DNA of 64,000 nucleotides from Halosegnis marinus (lineage in GTDB: Archaea > Halobacteriota > Halobacteria > Halobacteriales > Haloarculaceae), in NCBI RefSeq assembly GCF_029338355.1, contig NZ_CP119802.1:682001-746000 (forward strand). The letters run 5' to 3'. The notes below the pieces were generated by a model. It was not told the DNA's origin and searched no databases. It worked only from the letters and a program-made list of their open reading frames with translations. The stretch's first letter is position 1. Each line of letters opens with the position of its first letter. This document shows positions 58,193 to 64,000 of this stretch, in pieces. Position numbers and translations under genes: made by a program.

Positions 58193-58831
58193 GTGAATGG
58201 GGGACAACAAGCGGTCTTGAGTAGCGGAGCCCGGCCGGAAGACGCCGGCGGGTCTGCGAAGCTCTCGACCGAGACGATATTCGAGACGTTGAGCAGCCGG
58301 CGCCGCCGGTACGCGCTCCACTACCTGACACAGCGCGCGGAATCGGTGACCATTCGCGACCTGTCGGAACAGATCGCGGCGTGGGAGAACAACGTCGAGC
58401 GGTCGGCGGTGACGCCGAAGGAGCGCAAGCGCGTCTACACCGCGCTCCACCAGACGCACCTGCCGAAGATGGACCGCCTCGGGGTTGTCGTGTACGACAA
58501 CGACCGCGGGACGGTGACGCTCACCGACAGCGTCCGTGAGTTCGACATCTACCTCGACGTGGTGCCGAGCGACGACCTCCCGTGGAGCCAGTTCTACCTC
58601 GCGCTCGGCGGCGTGTTGACCGCGCTGGTCGCCGTCGCCGCGCTGGGTATCCCCCCCTTCGCCTACTTCGACGGGTTCGCCTACGCGCTGTTCGTCGCGC
58701 TGACGTTCACCGCCGTCGGCGGCTACCACGCCCTGCGCGACCGGCGCACGCTGGTCGGGACGGCCGCGACGCCGCCGGACGTGGACGTGATCGCGCCGAG
58801 CGAGACGACCGAGGGCACGAACGCCGACTGA
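58193..58831 (+). CDS. Membrane-anchored HTH protein (DUF7344-like)
   Basis: A 212-residue paralogue of the gene at 55800. After a polar N-terminus (KLSTETIFETLSSRRRRYALHYLTQRAESVTIRDLSEQIAAWENN), the same RKRVYTALHQTHLPKMDRLGVVVYD wing is present, and two transmembrane helices follow (LGGVLTALVAVAALGIPPFAYF, FVALTFTAVGG). The GTG start has a ttcatat box 23-30 nt upstream. Its stop lies 10 bp before the boundary of the IS-bounded island. Confidence 0.82.
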   Translation: MNGGQQAVLSSGARPEDAGGSAKLSTETIFETLSSRRRRYALHYLTQRAESVTIRDLSEQIAAWENNVERSAVTPKERKRVYTALHQTHLPKMDRLGVVVYDNDRGTVTLTDSVREFDIYLDVVPSDDLPWSQFYLALGGVLTALVAVAALGIPPFAYFDGFAYALFVALTFTAVGGYHALRDRRTLVGTAATPPDVDVIAPSETTEGTNAD

Positions 58832-58841
58832 GCTACGGTCC

Positions 58842-58900
58842 GGTTCCGTTGAAACTCTCAGCCACTGATATTTTGTTGGAGCCGTGCTGAATAGAGGGGG
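58842..58900 (+). repeat. IS6-like left end with subterminal GTGCTGAAT motif
   Basis: The 51-nt stretch ending in GTGCTGAAT (58884-58892) matches the inverted end at 60102 at 40 of 51 positions without gaps, including GTTGAAA near the tip and the subterminal GTGCTGAAT. The string cgtgctgaatagaggg (58883-58898) recurs inverted at 59981-59996 and 61954-61969. Confidence 0.6.
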
Positions 58901-58977
58901 TGCAGTCAACAGACAGTCGATCGGAATCCCGTCTCGACACGCGGAGTCCGACCTGCCGATGAGCGAGTCGAGTCGGT

Positions 58978-59901
58978 TCACCTCCCGAAGACCCGTCGGA
59001 GGAAGTCGACGATGACGTGTGCGTCTTGGGTGAAACGATAGCCGATGTAGATGAGCAGCCCGACGAGCAGCGCAGCGAACGGAACGTACCACTCGAACCA
59101 CAGGCAGACCGTGAAGAGGACCGAGGCAGCGACGATCACACCCTTTCGTACGCCCTGGCGGCGAAGCCAGCGGCGGTAATCACCGAAGCTCCCATCGGTG
59201 AGCAACAGCGGCACCTGGTCGGTCCCACGAAGGACCCGCTCGCCCTGTTCGAGGTGCAGTTCGCCCCTGACGCTCACCGTCGCCCCATCGACCAGTGGGC
59301 ATGCCTCCAGCAGGTGGCGGTCCAGGTCGATGCTGTCGTTGTGCCGTCGCACGTGCCCGGCGAACCGCCGAAGCGAACGGTGCTCCGTGCGGTTTCGGAG
59401 GTGGGTATACCAGGAGTCCCACGGTGAGATCGAGAGCCGGTCCGATTTCATCACGCCGCCGACCTCCAGCTGACCGAGCGGTGTCGCCCCGGTCGCCGAA
59501 CGGAACCACGTCGGGTCAATGCGAACCGTCTGGCCGCCGGTCGTGACCCCGATGCGGCCCCACTCGAGCCCCGAGGCGAAGGTGTGCCACCGCTGGCGCT
59601 CCCAGCCCCACTCCTCGATGGTGAGGTTGCTGTTGGTGTTGTCCGGGAACCGCGCTCGCCAGAGGTAGGCGCCGACGGCCCGTTCGGTATCGTCGATGGC
59701 ACCGCCCATCGGGGCCGGTTCTTCGACGACTAACTCTCCTGTAAGCGCGACCGATTCGCCCTCACCCGGCGACCGGGGGACTTCACCGCCCTCCGTCGGC
59801 AGCGATTGGAGGACCAGCAAGGCGGTGAGGGCCCGGTAGCCGTAGACAAGTGCGACCGCCACGAGGACAGCAATCAAGAGGAGGATTACCAGCGGTGGCA
59901 T
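58978..59901 (-). CDS. Island membrane protein (GIDE/E3-like topology)
   Basis: A 307-residue protein starting MPPLVILLLIAVLVAVALVYG; a longer start 8 codons upstream is possible. One N-terminal transmembrane helix, a large soluble middle (GESVALTGELVVEEPAPMGG, CPLVDGATVSVRGELHLEQG), and two C-terminal transmembrane helices. The order resembles the GIDE/MULAN-like domain found in prokaryotic membrane proteins of unknown function. It is located within the lower-GC island and its codons are less strictly GC-ending than in the host genes, which suggests acquisition. Confidence 0.7.
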   Translation of the reverse strand: MPPLVILLLIAVLVAVALVYGYRALTALLVLQSLPTEGGEVPRSPGEGESVALTGELVVEEPAPMGGAIDDTERAVGAYLWRARFPDNTNSNLTIEEWGWERQRWHTFASGLEWGRIGVTTGGQTVRIDPTWFRSATGATPLGQLEVGGVMKSDRLSISPWDSWYTHLRNRTEHRSLRRFAGHVRRHNDSIDLDRHLLEACPLVDGATVSVRGELHLEQGERVLRGTDQVPLLLTDGSFGDYRRWLRRQGVRKGVIVAASVLFTVCLWFEWYVPFAALLVGLLIYIGYRFTQDAHVIVDFLRRVFGR

Positions 59902-60043
59902 ACGTGAGTGAGGGACGTTCAACACTTGATTTGGACGAATATAAATGGGTAAAATCAGTCGGGAGTGTGACCCACTCGCGCCCTCTATTCAGCACGACCG
60001 TAGAAACCTCACCAGTCCTGCCAGAAGTGCCGCGCAACATATA

Positions 60044-60102
60044 GGGGGTGAATTCAGCACAGCCTCAACAACCTATCTGTGACTGAGGATTTCAACAGAG
60101 CC
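60044..60102 (-). repeat. IS6-like right end inside the island
   Basis: On the minus strand this begins GGCTCTGTTGAAATCCTCAG and has GTGCTGAATTCACCCCC subterminally. With the left end at 58842 it forms an inverted pair enclosing 1.26 kb and the membrane protein gene. The 59902-60356 spacer otherwise holds only the inverted cgtgctgaatagaggg copy at 59981-59996 and the promoter region of the CPBP gene. Confidence 0.6.
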
Positions 60103-60356
60103 ACCGATGCGTAATCCGATTCACACCGACCGCACAGCGGACTACGGAACGCCTCCTCACAGTCTGTGACACCCCGTCGGAGTTCGTGGGTCACACGAAC
60201 CGCCGATATGGCTTTACGGCCAGATGGGGTTGCTTACTGTACAAATGTCCGACACTGCCGTCGCTCGACTTCACTTGAGCACGCGCATTCATTCTCGTTC
60301 GGGGCAAACGGTGAACGACCGAATCATTTCCACGTCGTCGCAGGAGTCGTCCGCCG

Positions 60357-61274
60357 ATGTCTGACCCCAGTGGCCGAACCGATACGCGGTCGTTCGCCGG
60401 GTTGGACCGCGAACTCGTCGCATTCTTCGCCCTGGCGTTCGCCCTTGCATGGGGGGTCTACGGTATCCTCGGCGTAATCGGATGGGCGTCTGGTGGCGTC
60501 ACGGCGACCGAACTCCTGACCCGTGGTGAACTCCTCGACTTCGAGGGAGTCGACCTCGTCGTTCCTGGCCTCTTCGTCTTCGCCCTCACTCGCGTCGCCG
60601 ACTTCTCGTTCTCTATCGCCGGTGTGGTGTTGATCTGGATGACGGCCGGTCGCCCCGGATTCCGGGCGCTGGCGAGCAGACTCACTCGCGTCCGCATCGG
60701 CTGGCAGTGGTACCTCGTAGCACTCCTTCCGGTCGTCCTCTACACGGCCGCAGCCGTCTTCGCCGGGATGACCGACGACGCGGTCGCATTGACCGTGGAC
60801 GCCTCGCCAGCGGCGATTCGAGCGGTCCTGTTCGCGATCGACGGCGGCCTGCTCGTGACGCTGTTCCTCCGCGGACCACTTGGCGAAGAACTCGGTCTGC
60901 GCGGATTCGCGCTCCCACGCCTCCAGGAGCGAACGAACCCGTTTCACGCGAGCCTCGTCATCGGCGTTTTCTGGGGTCTCTGGCACCTCCCCGTGCTGGT
61001 GGGTCGCGACCCCCTCATCGTCGTCGTGTTCCTGGTGCTCGCCGTCGGTCTGAGCTTCGTCTTCACCTGGCTCTTCAACGGGTCGGGTGGCTCACTTGTC
61101 CCCGTCTTGCTGTTCCACACGTTCCAGAACTCCGAGGAAATGTTCGAGACGTTCTTCCCCGCGCTCGTCGGAACCGACTGGGAACTCTTCTCTACACTCT
61201 CCCTCCTCGTCGTCGGCATCGCCGTCGGCGTCTGGCTATTCCGGCAGAGTCGGCGCGCAAGGACCGTGTCCTAA
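60357..61274 (+). CDS. CPBP family intramembrane glutamic protease
   Basis: A 305-residue membrane protease of the Rce1/CPBP group with about eight transmembrane helices. The catalytic motifs are visible: GEELGLRGFALPRLQ with the Glu pair 177-178, FWGLWHLP with His210, and LLFHTFQN with His254 and Asn258. CPBP proteins cleave membrane substrates or mature peptides and some act in bacteriocin immunity. It is the central gene of the IS-bounded island. Upstream lies about 250 bp of spacer with no clear box. Confidence 0.9.
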   Translation: MSDPSGRTDTRSFAGLDRELVAFFALAFALAWGVYGILGVIGWASGGVTATELLTRGELLDFEGVDLVVPGLFVFALTRVADFSFSIAGVVLIWMTAGRPGFRALASRLTRVRIGWQWYLVALLPVVLYTAAAVFAGMTDDAVALTVDASPAAIRAVLFAIDGGLLVTLFLRGPLGEELGLRGFALPRLQERTNPFHASLVIGVFWGLWHLPVLVGRDPLIVVVFLVLAVGLSFVFTWLFNGSGGSLVPVLLFHTFQNSEEMFETFFPALVGTDWELFSTLSLLVVGIAVGVWLFRQSRRARTVS

Positions 61275-61368
61275 GCCCGTAGCGCCGACGTGAACGCGCG
61301 TCCGACGATCGCGGTCGGTACCCCTGAGAGGTAACGGCCTATCTAAGCGCTCGGAGGGTACGCTATTC

Positions 61369-61383
61369 GGCTCTGTTGCAATA
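61369..61383 (+). repeat. IS6-like left end (second pair)
   Basis: GGCTCTGTTGCAATA at the left and the inverted TATTTCAACAGAGCC at 61991-62005 enclose a 637-bp segment containing only the SRPBCC gene. The first ten bases are identical between the two ends. Confidence 0.55.
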
Positions 61384-61427
61384 ATTAGACCTTGGCAGGA
61401 AGTGCGTGCGAGATACAGAGGATGTGT

Positions 61428-61874
61428 TCAGGGTTGCGACGAGCTGTTCTCCACTCGTCGTTTGAGTGCTTCATTCACTTGATTGAATCCTGCCTCGACA
61501 TCATCGCCGATTCGACGGTTTATGAATCCCACTAGTACACCATGGAAGGTTTCGGCCTGTGTCAGTCGTGTTCGTTCACCATCATCAAGCGCAGTGAGTA
61601 CGAACCGATGTTCGCCGTCGTAGAGTCCTGCGACAAACAGGTGGCCTTGCCACCGGAACTCGGTCGGCTTGTCCATAACGAGAACCTTTGGGCGGAACGT
61701 CATCGCTCGCGTGTTCTCGTACTCCATCGTCACCTCCAGTCGTTTGCCCTCTACCGCTTCTCCTGCTATCTCTAAGGCTGGATTCCAATCGGGATATGCC
61801 TCGAAGTCAGTCAAGACAGCCCACACAGCCTCTGGCGAAGCATCGATCTCGATTTCTGTTACGATTTCGTCCAT
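61428..61874 (-). CDS. SRPBCC domain protein
   Basis: A 148-residue protein of the START/Bet v 1-like SRPBCC superfamily, which bind hydrophobic ligands in a deep cavity. It opens EIVTEIEIDASPEAVWAVLTDFEAYPDWNP, the family hallmark, and ends with a long helix (FNQVNEALKRRVEN). The ATG at 61874 is favoured by a ctttagc box about 25 nt upstream; an ATG 9 nt earlier is possible. Base composition is lower in GC than neighbours, fitting the island. Ligand unknown. Confidence 0.85.
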   Translation of the reverse strand: MDEIVTEIEIDASPEAVWAVLTDFEAYPDWNPALEIAGEAVEGKRLEVTMEYENTRAMTFRPKVLVMDKPTEFRWQGHLFVAGLYDGEHRFVLTALDDGERTRLTQAETFHGVLVGFINRRIGDDVEAGFNQVNEALKRRVENSSSQP

Positions 61875-61948
61875 AGGGTTCATATAAGAGTACCCAAGCT
61901 AAAGCAGTGTCGTGAGTTCTGCTGAGCAGACCCCTGTCCGTGCAAGAT

Positions 61949-62005
61949 ACGCGCCCTCTATTCAGCACGCGAAGCTTGTCACGCTCGGAATATTTCAACA
62001 GAGCC
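61949..62005 (-). repeat. IS6-like right end at the island boundary
   Basis: Read on the minus strand it begins GGCTCTGTTGAAATATTCC and carries the subterminal GTGCTGAATAGAGGGCGCG. It is the right end of both the 637-bp segment and the whole island, and is followed by the direct repeat TGCGGTCC. Confidence 0.6.
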
Positions 62006-62154
62006 TGCGGTCCCTCTTCTCCACGACGGTATCGACCGTCGAGTGATTCCTCTCGCGTCGCCCGGACGTCGCCTCGGGAATATGAATCGATCGTCTCGAA
62101 AACCGTCTCCTATCGAGAAGTAGCGCCGTCGCCGAAAAGTATCGCCGGTGTCGC

Positions 62155-62388
62155 TCAGGCCGCTTCCGCCTGCTCGTCGTCCGCGCGGTCGGCGCGCGAC
62201 TCCGCGGCCGCGTCGCGTATCTCCTCCTCTATCTGTTGGCGGCCCTTCTTGAACTCGCCCATCGCCTGTCCGGACGAGCGGGCGAGCCCCGGCAGTTTGT
62301 CCGCGCCGAACAGCAGCACGGCGAGCAGTAGGATGACGAGCAGTTCCGGACCCCCGGGAATCCCGAGGAACGCTGGGACGAGTTCCAT
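62155..62388 (-). CDS. tatA: Twin-arginine translocase subunit TatA
   Basis: A 77-residue TatA/E-type protein: one N-terminal transmembrane helix with a leading IPGGPELLVIL, then the conserved FG hinge (LLFGADKLPGLARSSG), an amphipathic helix and an acidic tail. It forms the pore for folded proteins with twin-arginine signal peptides. Haloarchaea export most secreted proteins this way, so the RR-bearing leaders of the fibre cluster could depend on it. It is monocistronic. Confidence 0.9.
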   Translation of the reverse strand: MELVPAFLGIPGGPELLVILLLAVLLFGADKLPGLARSSGQAMGEFKKGRQQIEEEIRDAAAESRADRADDEQAEAA

Positions 62389-62480
62389 GCCACCGACACG
62401 ACGTACGGGGGTATAGATATGTGACCCCTACCACCCGTGCAGGGGAAAGATACCTGTCCGTCGGTCCCCGACCCCCGGCC

Positions 62481-62951
62481 GTGAGGGTACTGGTCGCGGC
62501 GGCGGACGGGCCGGGCGAGCGGGCCCGCGCGACGCTCGCCGACGCGGGGTTCGTCGTCGAGCGGGTCGAACGGCTCGCCGAGGCCCGCGTCAGGGCCGCG
62601 ACCGCCCCCGTTGCCGTCGTCGGGCCGCTCGCCGACGCGCCCGCGACGGACCTGCGCGACGCGCTCGACGCGGCGGGCGCGCGCACCCCGCTCGTCGGCC
62701 TCGACCCCGACGCCGCCGGCTACACGACCACCGTCGACGGCCCCGCGGACGACGACCTCCCCGTCGCGGTTCGGCTGGCGCGCCACACCGGCGCGTACCG
62801 CGACGCGGTGGACGACCTCTACGAGCGGTGTCGCGCGGCGGCCGACGGCGACGACCCCGAGGTCGCCGAGGCGCTCGCGCGCGCCGACGAGTCGCTCGCG
62901 GACGCCCGCCGGGTCGCCGGGCGAACCCCCTACGACTACCTGCTCGACTGA
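62481..62951 (+). CDS. Receiver-like protein with C-terminal helical domain
   Basis: A 156-residue protein starting at GTG 62481 (VRVLVAAADG). The first 100 residues alternate strands and helices like a receiver domain, but the phospho-acceptor Asp and DD pair are not in place, so it is a pseudo-receiver at best. The C-terminal ARHTGAYRDAVDDLYERC helix recalls HalX-type receiver partners. A gata box about 27 nt upstream supports this start over a longer one. Function unknown. Confidence 0.65.
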   Translation: MRVLVAAADGPGERARATLADAGFVVERVERLAEARVRAATAPVAVVGPLADAPATDLRDALDAAGARTPLVGLDPDAAGYTTTVDGPADDDLPVAVRLARHTGAYRDAVDDLYERCRAAADGDDPEVAEALARADESLADARRVAGRTPYDYLLD

Positions 62952-63000
62952 GACTCGCCGCCTGAGGTACACCTTTGTCGCCGGGCCGTCACGTGCTCCC

Positions 63001-64000
63001 ATGGCAGACAACGACGTTCACGGCGAGCAGTTCGGCGTGAAGCACATCCGCGAGGTGTACCGGAAGGGGATGTTCGAGGGCGAGACGCCCGACTTCCCCG
63101 TGTCGTACCCGGAGATGCGCGAGGAGGCGTTCGAGCGCATGTCGTGGCAGGCGAAGGCGTACGTCCACGGCGGCGCCGGCTCCGAGGAGACGTTCGAGCG
63201 CAACAAGGACTTCTCGCGGTGGCGCATCGTCCCCCGGATGCTCCGGGGGGTCGCGGACCGCGACCTCTCGGTGGATATCTTCGGCGAGACGCACGCGTAC
63301 CCGCTGATGATAACCCCGCTCGGCGTCCAGACCCTCCTCCACGAGGAGGGGGAGGCCGCGACGGCCCGCGCCTGCGCGGAGATGGACGTCCCCTTCGTCC
63401 TCTCGTCGCTCTCCTCCACGTCGATGGAGGAGGTCTCCGAGGCGCTCGGCGACACCCCGAAGTGGTTCCAGTTCTACTGGTCCTCCGACCGCGACGTGGC
63501 GGAGTCGTTCCTCGACCGCGCGGAGGCGGCGGACTACGACGCCATCGTCGTCACCGTGGACGCCCCGACGCTCGGCTGGCGCGAACGCCTGCTCGAGAAG
63601 GGCTACTACCCGTTCCTCGACGGCGAGGGGATGGCGAACTACTTCTCGGACCCCGCGTTCCGCGACTCGCTCGACGCGCCCCCCGAGGAGGACCCCGAGG
63701 CCGCCGTGGACCACTTCCTCTCCGTGTTCGGCGACGCCTCGCTCACCTGGGACGACCTCGACTTCGTCTTCGAGCGCACCGACCTCCCGGTCATCGTGAA
63801 GGGGATTCTCCACCCCGACGACGCCCGGAAGGCCGTCGAGGCCGGCGCCGACGGCGTGCAGGTCTCGACCCACGGCGGCCGGCAGATCGGCGCCTCCATC
63901 TCCGCCATCGAGGCACTCCCCGAAATAGCCGACGAGGTCGGCGACGACGCCGCGGTGTTCTTCGATTCCGGCGTCCGCCGCGGCGAGGACGCGTTCAAGG
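63001..64000 (+). CDS. FMN-dependent alpha-hydroxyacid dehydrogenase (lactate oxidase family), partial
   Basis: The first 333 codons of an FMN enzyme that oxidises alpha-hydroxy acids such as lactate. It opens with an N-terminal segment ERMSWQAKAYVHGGAGSEETF, then has PLMITPLGVQTLLHEEGE, FVLSSLSSTSMEEV, WFQFYWSSDR, VTVDAPTLGWRE, and the active-site loop LPVIVKGILHPDDARKAVEAG with the catalytic Lys, then VSTHGGRQ carrying the His and Arg that bind substrate. The reading frame runs off the right edge at 64000. Similar haloarchaeal genes are called lactate 2-monooxygenase; the true substrate is uncertain. Confidence 0.9.
   Translation, partial: MADNDVHGEQFGVKHIREVYRKGMFEGETPDFPVSYPEMREEAFERMSWQAKAYVHGGAGSEETFERNKDFSRWRIVPRMLRGVADRDLSVDIFGETHAYPLMITPLGVQTLLHEEGEAATARACAEMDVPFVLSSLSSTSMEEVSEALGDTPKWFQFYWSSDRDVAESFLDRAEAADYDAIVVTVDAPTLGWRERLLEKGYYPFLDGEGMANYFSDPAFRDSLDAPPEEDPEAAVDHFLSVFGDASLTWDDLDFVFERTDLPVIVKGILHPDDARKAVEAGADGVQVSTHGGRQIGASISAIEALPEIADEVGDDAAVFFDSGVRRGEDAFK

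Larger units (their letters stand above)
58842..62005. mobile_element. Composite island bounded by IS6-like ends, without transposase
   Basis: The 3.16-kb segment begins GGTTCCGTTGAAAC and ends, on the other strand, GGCTCTGTTGAAAT, resembling the inverted ends of IS6-family elements. It is flanked by TACGGTCC (58834-58841) and TGCGGTCC (62006-62013), an 8-bp direct repeat with one mismatch, the duplication length expected for IS6 insertions. Two more ends lie inside (60102 and 61369). The island carries a membrane protein, a CPBP protease and an SRPBCC protein, is visibly lower in GC than its neighbours, and has no recognisable transposase. It looks like a decayed or deleted composite transposon. 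Confidence 0.6.

Noticed and set aside
58842-62005. A functional insertion sequence with transposase
   Set aside because: None of the three genes resembles a DDE or HUH transposase; only ends and a near-perfect flanking repeat support mobility.

Overview
This window is chromosomal DNA from a haloarchaeon (class Halobacteria). It is very GC-rich with codons ending almost always in G or C, the proteins are acidic, promoters often show a TATA-like box about 25-28 nt before a start codon with no leader, and family content is typical: SipW-type signal peptidase with Tat-like substrates, PilB/PilC pilus genes, KaiC-like ATPases, PAS/HalX-type signalling, and many small haloarchaeal membrane proteins. 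Genes are tightly packed on both strands, often with 4-nt ATGA or GTGA overlaps. The species cannot be named from the sequence alone.

Layout. 1-5.5 kb: end of a gene running off the left edge, a tRNA-Ser(CGA), a MoxR ATPase, then a coupled pair of a two-domain KaiC ATPase and a LOV-type (blue-light) histidine kinase. 5.5-16.4 kb: a type IV pilus operon on the minus strand (pilB-pilC followed by five small or large pilin-like membrane-anchored proteins, one an adhesin-like protein with PKD and VCBS repeats), faced by another pilin-like protein. 16.5-21.1 kb: a KaiC-like protein without a good P-loop, and a DUF4129 / small membrane protein / DUF58 / membrane protein operon that normally works with MoxR. 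21-31 kb: metabolic and signalling genes (VOC protein, iron-dependent alcohol dehydrogenase, an FtsZ-like protein with zinc ribbon, lipid kinase, acetyltransferase, two histidine kinases). 31-47 kb: a large HTH-STAND-TPR regulator, two M24 proteins (one with lost metal ligands), a spermidine-synthase-like membrane protein, an Xre/membrane protein pair, 3-hydroxyacyl-CoA and methylmalonate-semialdehyde dehydrogenases, a MarR-like regulator, a divergent sliding clamp and a HAD-like pseudoenzyme.

47.1-58.8 kb is the most striking part: a secreted-fibre cluster. Five proteins with SipW-type signal peptides (relatives of TasA/camelysin), one carrying an inserted von Willebrand A domain, lie with a SipW-type signal peptidase, an extremely N-glycosylation-sequon-rich mucin-like protein and a tiny membrane protein. 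The upstream region holds a helically phased array of four 15-bp repeats, and the same motif recurs before a second promoter in the cluster. Two paralogous HTH membrane regulators lie upstream of it. A tRNA-acceptor-minihelix-like hairpin sits between two of the structural genes.

58.8-62.0 kb is a lower-GC island bounded by IS6-like ends and by an almost perfect 8-bp direct repeat, carrying a membrane protein, a CPBP protease and an SRPBCC protein but no transposase. The window closes with tatA, a receiver-like protein and an FMN-dependent alpha-hydroxyacid dehydrogenase that runs off the right edge.
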